Numbered from the stretch's first letter, positions 8,619 through 17,578 are shown. The stretch: 64,000 nucleotides of DNA from Prochlorococcus sp. AG-418-O03 (GCA_003213855.1 QCMJ01000001.1:1-64000), one strand, 5' to 3'. The notes: a model not told the origin generated them from the sequence alone. Made by a program: numbers and translations.

Positions 8619-9089
8619 ATGGGTACTTGGCTAAAACATGACGTAATAACAGTTGTTAATGCGCCTCTTGAAAATGTTTGGGATACATGGAGCGATCTAG
8701 ACTCAATGGCACTTTGGATGAGCTGGATTGAATCTGTAAAAACAGTGGATGAAGAGACTAATACATTACCAGATTTAACAGAATGGACTTTGGCTGCAAA
8801 TGGCTTTAGGTTTAAATGGAAAGCTCAAATTACAGAAAGGGTCGAAAAAAGCAAACTTAAATGGAAATCTATAGGAGGTTTACCAACTGAGGGATCAGTA
8901 ATTTTCGAAAGTAAAACTGATCAAATCACAACGGTAAATTTAGCAATAACTTATGAGCTACCTAAAATGATCGCACGGTTTATGGAGGAAAATATCTTAG
9001 GCAAAATGGTTACAAACGAATTACAGGCCAATATTGATAGGTTCAAAGATTTAGTTGAAAAGAACTATTCAAAAAATTTTTCTAACTAA
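8619..9089 (+). CDS. SRPBCC (polyketide cyclase/START-like) protein
   Basis: A 156-residue protein with the SRPBCC fold signature. A conserved opening VNAPLENVWDTWSDLDSMALWM is followed by alternating strands and a long C-terminal helix (about 125-150). These proteins bind hydrophobic ligands in a deep cavity. Its position three bases after crtQ suggests a role linked to carotenoids, perhaps binding or carrying them, but that is inference from context. The last eight bases overlap the convergent hemD gene. Confidence 0.85.
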   Translation: MGTWLKHDVITVVNAPLENVWDTWSDLDSMALWMSWIESVKTVDEETNTLPDLTEWTLAANGFRFKWKAQITERVEKSKLKWKSIGGLPTEGSVIFESKTDQITTVNLAITYELPKMIARFMEENILGKMVTNELQANIDRFKDLVEKNYSKNFSN

Positions 9090-9879
9090 AAATATTAATT
9101 GTCAGATCTAGCAGTCCTTCAAAGGTATATTTTTTTGCCTGACTATCAACTCTTCCAAAAATCTTGTTACATATTTTTGTTGTCTGAGGTCCAATAGATA
9201 ACAACTTAATCTGATCAAAATATTCTAACCATTGTTTACCAAGTTTTTTTTCTAGTAAAAAAGCAGCATTTACTACTGTTTTACCGCTTGAGAAAATAAT
9301 TGCATCTACTCTTCTATTAGAAATAATATCAAGTGTTTCTTCCGGAATTGAGTCAGGACATCTAGTTTCATATGCAGCAACCTCAAATACACGGGCACCA
9401 GCCTTTCTAAATTGATCTGCAATTAGATCCCTACCACCTGTTTGAACTCTTGGTACAAAGACTCGAAGTCCATAACCAGATACTGGGAAATTATCAATTA
9501 AACTTTCAGCAACGAATTCTGGAGGTATGAAATCAGCCTTAATCCCAAAATAATCAAGAGTTTTTGAGGTTTTTTCTCCAACTACAGCGATTTTTGTTTT
9601 TTTAGAACATTCTTTTAATGAACTATTAAAGTATCTAAGTCTTTTATCCACAAATTTGATCCCATTACTACTGGAAAAAATAATCCAATGAAAATCATTA
9701 ATTTGATTTAATGCTTCGTCAAGAGGATTCAAATCATCAGGATCACCAATACTTATTGCAGGCAAATAGAATACATTAGCGCCCTTGGTTGTGAATATCT
9801 TTTTTATATCCAATATCCCTTCTTTTGATCGAGTAATAATTATATTTCTTTGATCAAGGGGTAGATCAACTATTGGCAT
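9082..9879 (-). CDS. hemD: uroporphyrinogen-III synthase
   Basis: Closes and inverts ring D of hydroxymethylbilane in tetrapyrrole synthesis, upstream of chlorophyll, haem and B12. The 265 residues show the weakly conserved HemD pattern: NIIITRSKEG near the start, WIIFSSSNGIKFV around residue 70, VVGEKTSKTL, and the C-terminal DAIIFSSGKTV and LLSIGPQTTK. I choose the ATG at 9879 because GAGGAAAAGG lies directly before it; a TTG 12 bases upstream is less likely. The start overlaps the 3' end of rbfA by 14 bases, implying coupled translation. Confidence 0.92.
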   Translation of the reverse strand: MPIVDLPLDQRNIIITRSKEGILDIKKIFTTKGANVFYLPAISIGDPDDLNPLDEALNQINDFHWIIFSSSNGIKFVDKRLRYFNSSLKECSKKTKIAVVGEKTSKTLDYFGIKADFIPPEFVAESLIDNFPVSGYGLRVFVPRVQTGGRDLIADQFRKAGARVFEVAAYETRCPDSIPEETLDIISNRRVDAIIFSSGKTVVNAAFLLEKKLGKQWLEYFDQIKLLSIGPQTTKICNKIFGRVDSQAKKYTFEGLLDLTINIFS

Positions 9880-10258
9880 CCTTTTCCTCAAAATTATTAT
9901 TTTGATTTTTATTTTTTAATTCATCGAGAAGTTTCAAAACTGATAATCCTTTATCAAGAACAACATCTTCTTTAAAAATTATCTCTGGAACTCTTCTCAT
10001 CTCTATTCTTTTTCCTAAACTATGCCTTATAGAGCTTTTAGCATTATTCAAGTTTGCTACAATCTCTTTCCTCACTTTCTCTTGAGCAGTTGAAGTTATG
10101 TAAATTTTACAGTGTTGTAAATCACCTGATAAATCAATCTTAGAAATATTGACAAAATGATCTCTAATAAGATCATTTTCCAAATCATTCTGTAAAATAA
10201 GGGTTATTTCTTTCTTCAAAAGAGAAGAAACTTTTGCAAGACGGTAATTATTTGGCAT
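9866..10258 (-). CDS. rbfA: ribosome-binding factor A
   Basis: A 130-residue 30S maturation factor with a KH-like fold. Family marks are the start RLAKVSSLLKKEITLIL, the strand LQHCKIYITS, and the C-terminal LGKRIEMRRVPEIIFKED. It lies between the DUF751 gene (stop and start share one base) and hemD (14-base overlap) in a tight minus-strand operon. The extra tail after residue 115 is charged and of low complexity. Confidence 0.93.
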   Translation of the reverse strand: MPNNYRLAKVSSLLKKEITLILQNDLENDLIRDHFVNISKIDLSGDLQHCKIYITSTAQEKVRKEIVANLNNAKSSIRHSLGKRIEMRRVPEIIFKEDVVLDKGLSVLKLLDELKNKNQNNNFEEKDANS

Positions 10259-10467
10259 TATGGTTGTAAATTTATTGGGTTTGTCATCGCTTGCAAGACA
10301 AAATAAACAGTTATGAAAGCACTTAAGACAGAAGATATCAAACCTATTATTGTGAGTGGATTTGATCTATTCTTGAATAAAGGTTCAAGCAAAGCAACAA
10401 GTCCCCCAACAATGATGGATATCAAATACTTTGGATATCTTGCAACATTAGAGAAAAATTCGCCCAT
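10258..10467 (-). CDS. DUF751 (Ycf33-like) membrane protein
   Basis: A small protein of about 69 residues with two hydrophobic segments (roughly residues 13-30 and 40-62) and the opening GEFFSNVARYPKYLISIIVGG, typical of the cyanobacterial DUF751 group related to plastid ycf33. The function is unknown. The ATG at 10467 is used; a GTG nine bases upstream is possible. Its stop overlaps the rbfA start by one base, so the order DUF751-rbfA-hemD forms one operon. Confidence 0.8.
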   Translation of the reverse strand: MGEFFSNVARYPKYLISIIVGGLVALLEPLFKNRSNPLTIIGLISSVLSAFITVYFVLQAMTNPINLQP

Positions 10468-10521
10468 CAGCTCCACAAATAGATTACTTTTTTAGCTAGG
10501 TTTTAACAAACATTAAACAGC

Positions 10522-11247
10522 ATGATTACATTATATCAATTTAGGCATAGTGCTTTTTGTTTAAAAACAAGAATGGCTCTTCATGCAAAAAAACTACAAT
10601 ATCGAGTTGAAGAAGTAACGCCTGGAATTGGTCAATTTGAAATCTTCAAATTATCAGGTCAAAAGCAAGTACCTGTAATAGTTGATAGTAATGATCAAGT
10701 TATTAATGACTCTTCAACTATTTGCGAATATATAGATAAAAAAAATGATAACAATCCACTCTTTCCTGAGGACCCAATATTATTTGCACAATGCAAACTA
10801 ATTGAAGACTGGGCAGATACTACAATGGCTACAACTTGTAGAAAAGCATTAATAAAATCTGCAATAGAAAATCCACAGCTAAGAACTGCATTACTTCCAG
10901 ATGAAATACCTTCTTCAGTTAAAAGTATTGTTGATAGATTACCTTTTAAAAATCTTAGTAAAATTTCTAATGTAGTTTTGTCTTCTAAAGATAATTTAGA
11001 ACTCCAAAAATTACTGGAAGCTTTATCAAAATCCTTGATCAACAAAAAATATTTAGTTGGAGAAAGCTTATCAATTGCAGATATTTCAATTGCTGCTCAA
11101 TTATCCCTTCTTAAATTTCCAAAGTCTGCAGGACCAATTCTTTCAGGAGAGGGGAGCCAAGAATACATAAATAACCCTTATTTAGAAAATCTTTTTATGT
11201 GGAGGAACAACTTAGAAGAATATCTTTTTAGTGCTAACTCTCAATAA
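10522..11247 (+). CDS. glutathione S-transferase family protein
   Basis: A 241-residue protein with an N-terminal thioredoxin-fold GST domain (ITLYQFRHSAFCLKTRMAL, with a possible catalytic Cys13; then KQVPVIVD and NDSSTICEYID, the glutathione-binding cis-Pro and Ser region). A helical C-terminal domain follows, with LVGESLSIADISIAAQL (about 175-191), the usual N-capping box of GSTs. The substrate is unknown. It is single, divergent from DUF751, and its last 14 bases overlap the convergent secreted-protein gene. Confidence 0.87.
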   Translation: MITLYQFRHSAFCLKTRMALHAKKLQYRVEEVTPGIGQFEIFKLSGQKQVPVIVDSNDQVINDSSTICEYIDKKNDNNPLFPEDPILFAQCKLIEDWADTTMATTCRKALIKSAIENPQLRTALLPDEIPSSVKSIVDRLPFKNLSKISNVVLSSKDNLELQKLLEALSKSLINKKYLVGESLSIADISIAAQLSLLKFPKSAGPILSGEGSQEYINNPYLENLFMWRNNLEEYLFSANSQ

Positions 11248-11941
11248 ATTCAAAAGTCAATTTATATTTATTTGTTTTTATAGCATGAATAGATGGATCA
11301 CCAACTTTTGAACCATAAGAAGCAACATATTGCACTCCACAAATTGATGGTTTGATTGAGTTATCAACTTCAAATATTTCTTCAGAACATTTTTGAAATT
11401 TACTAATGGTCTCTACCTGATTAATCCTTGAAGCCCCAGGCTTATGCGCTGTTTGTATAACTAGCTCATCTGCGAAAAAAATATCATCATCTTGGATCTG
11501 ATTTCTCCCTGTAATTCTTGAATCGATGTAAAAATCATCTTTTAAATAAGTAATTTGATTATTAATAGATTGAGGATCATTTACAACCTTTATTAAGGTG
11601 TCACCAAATATTGCTTTTCCAATAGATTCAGAATTTTTTGCACGATTGCCAACAATTAAATCTAAATCATTCTTAAAGAAATTTACTTTATAAATAACTG
11701 GCTCTTCTGAATCATTAACAATATTTTGAGAAGTAACAAGCCAATTCCCCTCGAACCATTTAGGATAAATTAAATCTTTGGAGGTATCAGATAATTTAAA
11801 ATTTGGCAAATATAATTCCGGCCATTGATTTTCACGATTTTCCAAAAACTCTCGTGCGTTAGAATCTACTAGAGCAAAAGAACTTTCTAAAAAAATTCCT
11901 TGAAAAATCAAGCAAAGAATTAATCCAAGAAGAATCTTCAT
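11234..11941 (-). CDS. secreted, probably thylakoid-lumen protein (DUF6816-like)
   Basis: A 235-residue protein with a Sec signal peptide: MK, a hydrophobic stretch to about residue 18, then a likely cleavage after SSFA near residue 23. The mature part is beta-rich and contains YPKWFEGNWLVTSQNI, which resembles lumenal proteins shared by cyanobacteria and plants (DUF6816-like; low certainty). Two cysteines (in KCSEEIFEV and SICGVQY) could form a disulfide. Its start codon is one base from the start of the divergent CRR7-like gene. Confidence 0.7.
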   Translation of the reverse strand: MKILLGLILCLIFQGIFLESSFALVDSNAREFLENRENQWPELYLPNFKLSDTSKDLIYPKWFEGNWLVTSQNIVNDSEEPVIYKVNFFKNDLDLIVGNRAKNSESIGKAIFGDTLIKVVNDPQSINNQITYLKDDFYIDSRITGRNQIQDDDIFFADELVIQTAHKPGASRINQVETISKFQKCSEEIFEVDNSIKPSICGVQYVASYGSKVGDPSIHAIKTNKYKLTFEFIES

Positions 11942-11942
11942 T

Positions 11943-12200
11943 ATGTCAAATCCACTAATAAGAGCATCAGATCATTATGTATTACTAGAGCCAGATTCAA
12001 AAGAAAAAATTGTATCAAAGCAAGAAGCGATTTTATGGTTGAAGAATTGGCTTAGTAAGACAGAAACACAAACAATATATCAAAATATAGAAGATCCTGA
12101 TCAGGAATTTTTTGAAGAATTATTGGAAAGCACTTATGAATTAGAAATAAAATTAGGATACGTTATCAAATGGTTTGCAGTAAGAATTGAACCAGATTAA
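11943..12200 (+). CDS. CRR7-like NDH biogenesis protein
   Basis: An 85-residue soluble acidic protein. The pattern HYVLLEPDSKEKIVS, a helical centre with an acidic EDPDQEFFEELL segment, then CRR7-type YELEIKLGYVIKWFAVRIE resembles Chlororespiratory Reduction 7, which in plants is needed to assemble the NDH complex. That role is known for the plant protein; here it is inferred. The start is divergent from the lumenal protein with one base between start codons, and the end overlaps aroK by four bases. Confidence 0.7.
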   Translation: MSNPLIRASDHYVLLEPDSKEKIVSKQEAILWLKNWLSKTETQTIYQNIEDPDQEFFEELLESTYELEIKLGYVIKWFAVRIEPD

Positions 12201-12754
12201 CTAATTATTTCTTTATGAATTGCATTAATTATCTTCATAGCCACTTCTTCAATATTTTCCCTTTTTACTTGAATTCTTAAATCTGCTTGAGAATACAAAT
12301 TTTCTCTAGATTGAAAAATGCTCATATATAAATCATTTAGATTCTTTCCATGAAGAAGTGGCCTATTTCCAATTTCATTTTTCAATCTTTCAATTGCTAT
12401 ATCTTTATCGAGATCTATCCAAGCAATTATTCCCTGTCTTAAGATTCCCCAGTTTTCCGATTTGGTAACTATTCCTCCCCCAGTTGAGATTACTAATGAA
12501 GGAATTTTGATAGTTTCTTTAAGGCAGTTTGCTTCAAATTCACGGAAATCATCTTCTCCTTCATCATTAAAAATTTGATTGATAGATTTTTTTGCCAACT
12601 TCTCTATTAATGAATCTAAATCAATGTATTTATACTTCAATAATTCAGCCAGCTTCAAACCAGTTTGTGACTTACCAGAACCCATCATTCCTATTAAAAA
12701 TATGCTTCTGCCCTTTAAACTATGAACTGTTTTTTTGATAATGGATTGTTCCAT
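12197..12754 (-). CDS. aroK: shikimate kinase
   Basis: Phosphorylates shikimate in aromatic amino-acid synthesis. The 185 residues contain the P-loop LIGMMGSGKSQTG (about 20-32), the shikimate-binding DLDSLIE and FREFEANCLKE segments, STGGGIV (Gly-rich substrate loop) and the lid arginine region IGNRPLLHGKN. All catalytic landmarks are present. The gene is single, convergent with the CRR7-like gene by a four-base overlap, and divergent from the PTPS gene. Confidence 0.94.
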   Translation of the reverse strand: MEQSIIKKTVHSLKGRSIFLIGMMGSGKSQTGLKLAELLKYKYIDLDSLIEKLAKKSINQIFNDEGEDDFREFEANCLKETIKIPSLVISTGGGIVTKSENWGILRQGIIAWIDLDKDIAIERLKNEIGNRPLLHGKNLNDLYMSIFQSRENLYSQADLRIQVKRENIEEVAMKIINAIHKEIIS

Positions 12755-12804
12755 AAAGACAAAAGCGTATTTAAAACCTTAAGATAGTATTATCGCAGAC
12801 AGGT

Positions 12805-13731
12805 ATGACTTCTACACAATCCAAACCATTACATGGAAAAGGACGTGAATGCGTCATAACTCGACGTGCCTGCTTTAGTTCTAGTCACCGTTATTGGCTC
12901 CCTGAAAAAAGCCCAGAAGAAAATTTATCTCTTTTTGGAAAGTGCAGTATTGCACCAGGTCATGGTCATAATTATGAACTTATTGTTTCAATGGGTGGAG
13001 AACTAGACTCTGATGGAATGGTACTTAATCTCTCTGATGTAAAACACTCTATTAAAGATAAGGTTACTGGACAATTAGATTTTCGTTTTTTAAATGATGT
13101 CTGGCCTGAATTTAATGTTAATAATCAAGAGGGTATACTTCCCACAACTGAAGCATTAGTAAAGGTCATTTGGAGTCGTCTAAAAGATGATTTACCTCTT
13201 ACAAGTCTAAGGCTTTATGAAAACCCAAATTTATGGGCAGATTATTTTGGAAAAAACATGGAAGCATTTCTAACCGTACAAACTCATTTTGCAGCCGCTC
13301 ATAGACTTGCAAAAGAAGAGATATCCTTTGATGAAAATAAAAAAATCTATGGGAAATGTGCCAGAGTTAATGGACATGGTCATAACTATCTTGTCGAAAT
13401 AACTGTAAAAGGAGACATTGATAAAAGAACAGGAATGGTTTGCGACTTATCTGCCCTCCAAAAGATAATTAATGATTTGGTTGTTGAACAACTAGATCAT
13501 ACTTTTCTAAATAAAGACATCGAATTTTTCCATAATTGTGTTCCAACTGCTGAAAATATTGCTTTATATATTTCTGATATTCTTAAAAAACCAATACATA
13601 ACCTTGGTGCAAAATTACACAAAATAAGACTCCAAGAGAGTCCAAATAATGCTGCAGAAATTTATGTTGATCAAAAGTTAACCAATTCATTGGAGTTGAA
13701 ATTTGAAAATAGTTTAGTCTCACAAACTTGA
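12805..13731 (+). CDS. tandem 6-pyruvoyltetrahydropterin synthase / QueD-like protein
   Basis: A 308-residue fusion of two PTPS/6-carboxytetrahydropterin synthase domains; ordinary family members have one of 120-150 residues. Domain 1 (about 16-150) keeps the zinc ligands H28, H53 and H55, Cys47 and Glu139, but has LDFRF where the catalytic Asp-His pair is expected (D92, F93). Domain 2 (about 155-290) keeps H166, H191, H193, Cys185, D231-H232 and E278. So domain 2 looks fully catalytic and domain 1 altered. The product (pterin or queuosine precursor) is undecided. The RibD-like gene overlaps its stop. Confidence 0.9.
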   Translation: MTSTQSKPLHGKGRECVITRRACFSSSHRYWLPEKSPEENLSLFGKCSIAPGHGHNYELIVSMGGELDSDGMVLNLSDVKHSIKDKVTGQLDFRFLNDVWPEFNVNNQEGILPTTEALVKVIWSRLKDDLPLTSLRLYENPNLWADYFGKNMEAFLTVQTHFAAAHRLAKEEISFDENKKIYGKCARVNGHGHNYLVEITVKGDIDKRTGMVCDLSALQKIINDLVVEQLDHTFLNKDIEFFHNCVPTAENIALYISDILKKPIHNLGAKLHKIRLQESPNNAAEIYVDQKLTNSLELKFENSLVSQT

Positions 13732-14378
13732 GTATCCCAAGAGTAATAATTGTTATAGCATCTAGTCTTGATGGGAGAATTGCATTCCCTGAAGGTGGTG
13801 AATCGCATCTTGGAAGTGAAGAAGATAAAAAAATGTTAAATCAAAACTTATCAATGGTTGACGCCACCATTTTTGGTTTAGGTACTTTAATAGCTCATCA
13901 ATCAACTTACTTAATTAAAAATCTCAATGATAATGACGAAGTAAATATATCAAAAAGCCAACCAATTTCTATAGTTGCTTCAAATAGCAAAAACTTTAAC
14001 AATAATTGGAAATACTTTCGTCAACCAATTAGAAGATGGCTAATAAGCTCAAGTAGAGTTGATAATACGTCGAATAATGACTTCGAAAAACAACTCTTTT
14101 TCGAAGATTCATGGGGAAAAACTTTAATTTCACTAAAAAAACAAGGAATAAATAATCTAGCTCTTTTAGGAGGTGCAAAACTTATAAATTCATTTATAAA
14201 AGAGGATCTAATAACAGATATAAAAATTACAATAATACCACGAATTATTGGAGGTAGATATACATGGATCCCTCCAGAACAAACAAATGAGATTTTTAAT
14301 CTCAAAAGACTATGGGAAATAAAATCAATTAAAAATTTAATGAATAATGAAATCCACGTTCATTACAAAAAAATTTGA
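13728..14378 (+). CDS. RibD C-terminal-domain reductase (DHFR-like)
   Basis: A 216-residue protein of the pyrimidine-reductase type, resembling the reductase half of RibD without the deaminase. It shows VIIVIASSLDGRIAFP (the substrate-binding SxDG motif), DATIFGLGTL and LALLGGAKLINSFIKEDL near residue 145, the usual NADPH site. It starts at a TTG that overlaps the TGA of the PTPS gene, so translation is probably coupled. The pairing with a pterin-type enzyme suggests pterin or flavin reduction, but this is inference. Confidence 0.85.
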   Translation: MSIPRVIIVIASSLDGRIAFPEGGESHLGSEEDKKMLNQNLSMVDATIFGLGTLIAHQSTYLIKNLNDNDEVNISKSQPISIVASNSKNFNNNWKYFRQPIRRWLISSSRVDNTSNNDFEKQLFFEDSWGKTLISLKKQGINNLALLGGAKLINSFIKEDLITDIKITIIPRIIGGRYTWIPPEQTNEIFNLKRLWEIKSIKNLMNNEIHVHYKKI

Positions 14379-14395
14379 AAAAGATTCAATAATAA

Positions 14396-15550
14396 ATGAA
14401 CCAAAAAATACATAAAGTTGAAGTCAAATTGTCAATTAAGGAAATCTCCAAGGAGATATGGAATGAATTAGCAAATGAAATCAATAATCCATTTTACGAA
14501 TGGACTTGGCTTAAAAACCTTGAAATATCAAAAAGTGTTTCAAGAGAAACTGGTTGGCAGCCTCTATATTTTGTTGCTTATAAAAATGAAGAAATATTAG
14601 GAATCGCTCCACTTTTTTTAAAAAATCATAGCTATGGAGAATTCATTTTTGATCAATCATTTGCACGATTGGCTCAAGAGCTAAATTTAAATTATTACCC
14701 TAAATTAATTGGAATGAGTCCTTATAGTCCTGTAAATGGATATCAATTTCTTTATAAAAAAAATAAAGATAAGAAAGAAATTACAAATTTACTCATAAAC
14801 AATATCGAAAGCTTTGCGATTACAAACAAAATTTTAAGTTGTAATTTTTTATATATTGATGAAAGCTGGGGCAAGCATCTTAAATCTTTGGGATACTATG
14901 AATGGATAAATTCCAGCAGTGAATGGAGGAGTAATGGAGAAAAAACGTTTGATGATTTTCTTTCTAGATTTAACTCTAATCAGAGAAAAAATATCAAAAA
15001 AGAGAGGAAATCAATTACTAAACAAGATATTAAAATAGAAATTTTTAATAAAGATGATATCAACAAAGAAATCCTTAAAAAAATGCATAATTTTTATGAA
15101 CAGCATTGTTCGAGGTGGGGAGTTTGGGGTAGTAAATATCTAACATCTACATTTTTCGAAAAAATTGTTGATAATAAAAAAAATCTTTTACTTTTTAGCG
15201 CATCAAAAAATGATTCAAATGATATTTTTGCTATGTCGATGTGCGTTAAAAATAAAAACAACTTATGGGGTAGATATTGGGGTAGTAAAGAAGACATATC
15301 TAATTTACATTTTGAATTATGTTACTACCAGCCAATTGAATGGGCAATAAAAAATAGTATACATTTGTTTGATCCTGGAGCAGGTGGTAAACATAAAAGA
15401 CGTAGGGGGTTTTTTGCAAAAAGCACCATTAGCTTGCATAAGTGGTTTGACAAAAATATGGAAAATATAATTTATCCTTGGCTAAATGAAGTTAATAAAC
15501 AAACCGAGACGGGAATTGAATTTGAGAATAATTCTATACCCTTTAAATAA
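14396..15550 (+). CDS. FemAB/GNAT-like protein (peptidogalycan family, COG3146-like)
   Basis: A 384-residue protein of the family named 'peptidogalycan biosynthesis protein', with an acyltransferase-like fold. Marks are NPFYEWTWLKNLE near the start, GWQPLYFVAY and ILGIAPLFLKNHSYGEF (about 70-85), SFARLAQEL, and late in the protein FDPGAGGKHKRRRGF. Function in cyanobacteria is not established; a wall-related or aminoacyl transfer role is possible. It starts 18 bases after the RibD-like gene and may share its transcript. Confidence 0.82.
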   Translation: MNQKIHKVEVKLSIKEISKEIWNELANEINNPFYEWTWLKNLEISKSVSRETGWQPLYFVAYKNEEILGIAPLFLKNHSYGEFIFDQSFARLAQELNLNYYPKLIGMSPYSPVNGYQFLYKKNKDKKEITNLLINNIESFAITNKILSCNFLYIDESWGKHLKSLGYYEWINSSSEWRSNGEKTFDDFLSRFNSNQRKNIKKERKSITKQDIKIEIFNKDDINKEILKKMHNFYEQHCSRWGVWGSKYLTSTFFEKIVDNKKNLLLFSASKNDSNDIFAMSMCVKNKNNLWGRYWGSKEDISNLHFELCYYQPIEWAIKNSIHLFDPGAGGKHKRRRGFFAKSTISLHKWFDKNMENIIYPWLNEVNKQTETGIEFENNSIPFK

Positions 15551-15610
15551 AAAATTATATGGCTTTACGAAATATTATATTAGTAATATAGTTTTTATTA
15601 AATTCTTAGG

Positions 15611-15997
15611 ATGGATTCTAGTAAAAGTTTAGATGAAAAAATAAAGATGGATAATAATCTATCCAACCGATATATAGAATTAGATCCAAATGGTTATTTT
15701 ATTATAAAAGTAGATTTAGAAGAAAATAAAATAATTTTAGAGCACTTTTTAAATAACATCGATGAGGAAGGCTATGCTCTTGACCCAGAAACAAATGAAC
15801 CAATAAAATGCGACTCTCAAAATAAAAGAGTGAGTAATGAAGTTTTTCAAGGTATTAGTGCAAAACAACTTGGAATATTGATCACTGAAGAAAGAAATGA
15901 CTTAATAACCAGATTCGACCATGCTCTATATTTAGGCCGGGAACTACAAAAAGCAGAAGAATGTTTATACAAAAAATTACCCTATATCCAAGATTAA
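15611..15997 (+). CDS. DUF4346 domain protein
   Basis: A 128-residue protein with the DUF4346 features: DPNGYFIIKVDLEENKIILEHF at about 24-45, then ISAKQLGILI and the C-terminal LITRFDHALYLGRELQKAE. In other organisms this domain occurs next to folate or methanopterin-related enzymes, but its own role is unknown. The N-terminal 20 residues are charged and probably disordered. The gene stands alone, 60 bases after the FemAB-like gene. Confidence 0.8.
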   Translation: MDSSKSLDEKIKMDNNLSNRYIELDPNGYFIIKVDLEENKIILEHFLNNIDEEGYALDPETNEPIKCDSQNKRVSNEVFQGISAKQLGILITEERNDLITRFDHALYLGRELQKAEECLYKKLPYIQD

Positions 15998-16061
15998 GAA
16001 ATTAAACGAAAAAATCTAATCTTTTCATCTAATGTTAAATTAAATAAAAGTAAAAAAATTA

Positions 16062-16154
16062 ATGAACATCATTTTCTATTTTGCATTTATTGGTTTTGGT
16101 TTTGGAGCTGCTTTCGCATTAGATAAACTCTTAAGAGCAGTTAAATTAATTTAA
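16062..16154 (+). CDS. petL: PetL-like cytochrome b6f miniprotein
   Basis: A 30-residue ORF missed by ordinary length cut-offs. It has a single membrane span (YFAFIGFGFGAAFALDKLL) and ends LRAVKLI. The ending and the YF-FxG opening resemble the small cytochrome b6f subunit PetL of cyanobacteria and chloroplasts, whose C-terminus is similar (NKIRLI). That complex sits in the thylakoid membrane, where PetL stabilises it. The call depends on a very short match. The gap upstream has no other ORF, and the next gene on the opposite strand ends five bases later. Confidence 0.65.
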   Translation: MNIIFYFAFIGFGFGAAFALDKLLRAVKLI

Positions 16155-16159
16155 AAAAA

Positions 16160-17578
16160 CTACAAAATTTTAATAGTCTCTCCATATAAATCATATTCAT
16201 CCGCAAAAGAAATATTTGCTTCAACAAATTTACCAATATAATTTTTCAAATCAATTTTATCTTTAACAGATAAAATTACAGTTCCGTCAATTTCAGGAGC
16301 GAAATTGTAGGACCGACCTAATAATTCGTTTTTGTCTGATATTTTTTCTACCAAAATCTTCATTTTTGAACCAACATATTTCTGATTTTTATTTTTAGAG
16401 ATATTTTGTTGAAGTGAAATAACGTTATCTTTTCTTGCCTCTGCAACCTCTGGAGATACTTTATTTGGCAAATGAAAAGCTGCAGTTCCTTCCTCAGGAG
16501 AAAAAATAAACACTCCCACATGATCAAATTTCTGCCTATCCAAAAATTCAAGAAGATGTTCAAAATATTCTTTTTTTTCTCCTGGGAAACCAACAATGAG
16601 ACTAGTTCTTAATACAGCAGATGGAATTTCTTCTCTAATTTTCTCCAAAATTGATTCATTCAAAGAAGCTTGCCAAGGTCTATTCATACTCTTCAACACA
16701 TCTGGATGACTATGCTGAAGTGGTAAATCAAAGTAAGGCACTATATTCTTTGAATATTTGAAAGCTCTAATAACTTCATCAGTTAAACCTGTTGGATAAG
16801 CATAATGTATCCTTATCCAAGGAATTGGGACTTTAGAAAGCTCATTCAAAAGATTGGCTAATGATGGTTTTCCATAAATATCTTGACCATAATTAGTTGT
16901 TATTTGACTAATTAATATGATTTCTTGAATACCCTTTTTTGCAAGACTTTTGGCTTCTGAAACTATAGATTCTATTGTTCTACTTCTTTGAGGACCTCTC
17001 AACTTAGGAATAATACAAAAAGCGCAATTATAGTTGCAGCCTTCAGCAATGCGAAGATAAGCAACAAATTTATTTTTATCTACAAAACGAGGCATTTCCT
17101 CATCTGCAATAAATTCAGGAATTTTTGAAACTTCATTAACGATTTCCCCTTTTTCTACTCTGTCTAAAACCTTGGCTATCTTTTGATAATCTCCTGTTCC
17201 AACCAAACCTTTTATTTCAGGGATTTCTTTTATAAGCTCATCTTTAAAATGCTGAGCCATACAGCCTGCAACTATTACTTCCTTTCCTTGATTTGTATAT
17301 TCTAGAATTTTTCTAATGGATTCTTCTCTAGCTGTTTGAATAAAACTGCAAGTATTTACAACAACAACATTTGCATCATTTATATTGCTGTCAACTTCAT
17401 AACCCTCTTTATGTAATAAGCCTTGCATATGTTCAGTATCAACAAGATTTTTCTCACAACCAACATGACTGAATGCAATCTTAGATAGTTTTTTTTCTTT
17501 TAAATTGAGACTATTTTGTTTCACAACTTGAAAATAAGAATTAAAAGACTTAAACAGCATTTCGTATATAACTCTCAT
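16160..17578 (-). CDS. rimO: ribosomal protein uS12 methylthiotransferase
   Basis: A radical-SAM enzyme that methylthiolates Asp89 of ribosomal protein S12. The N-terminal UPF0004 domain has cysteines at 41, 77 and 106 for one Fe-S cluster ([23 protein letters not shown]). The radical-SAM domain holds [11 protein letters not shown] (181-191) with C181, C185 and C188, and a TRAM domain ends the protein. The first 30 residues are unconserved: starts at the ATG 18 bases in or the GTG at 17527 are possible. It needs Fe-S clusters, which sufBCDS supplies. Confidence 0.94.
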   Translation of the reverse strand: MRVIYEMLFKSFNSYFQVVKQNSLNLKEKKLSKIAFSHVGCEKNLVDTEHMQGLLHKEGYEVDSNINDANVVVVNTCSFIQTAREESIRKILEYTNQGKEVIVAGCMAQHFKDELIKEIPEIKGLVGTGDYQKIAKVLDRVEKGEIVNEVSKIPEFIADEEMPRFVDKNKFVAYLRIAEGCNYNCAFCIIPKLRGPQRSRTIESIVSEAKSLAKKGIQEIILISQITTNYGQDIYGKPSLANLLNELSKVPIPWIRIHYAYPTGLTDEVIRAFKYSKNIVPYFDLPLQHSHPDVLKSMNRPWQASLNESILEKIREEIPSAVLRTSLIVGFPGEKKEYFEHLLEFLDRQKFDHVGVFIFSPEEGTAAFHLPNKVSPEVAEARKDNVISLQQNISKNKNQKYVGSKMKILVEKISDKNELLGRSYNFAPEIDGTVILSVKDKIDLKNYIGKFVEANISFADEYDLYGETIKIL

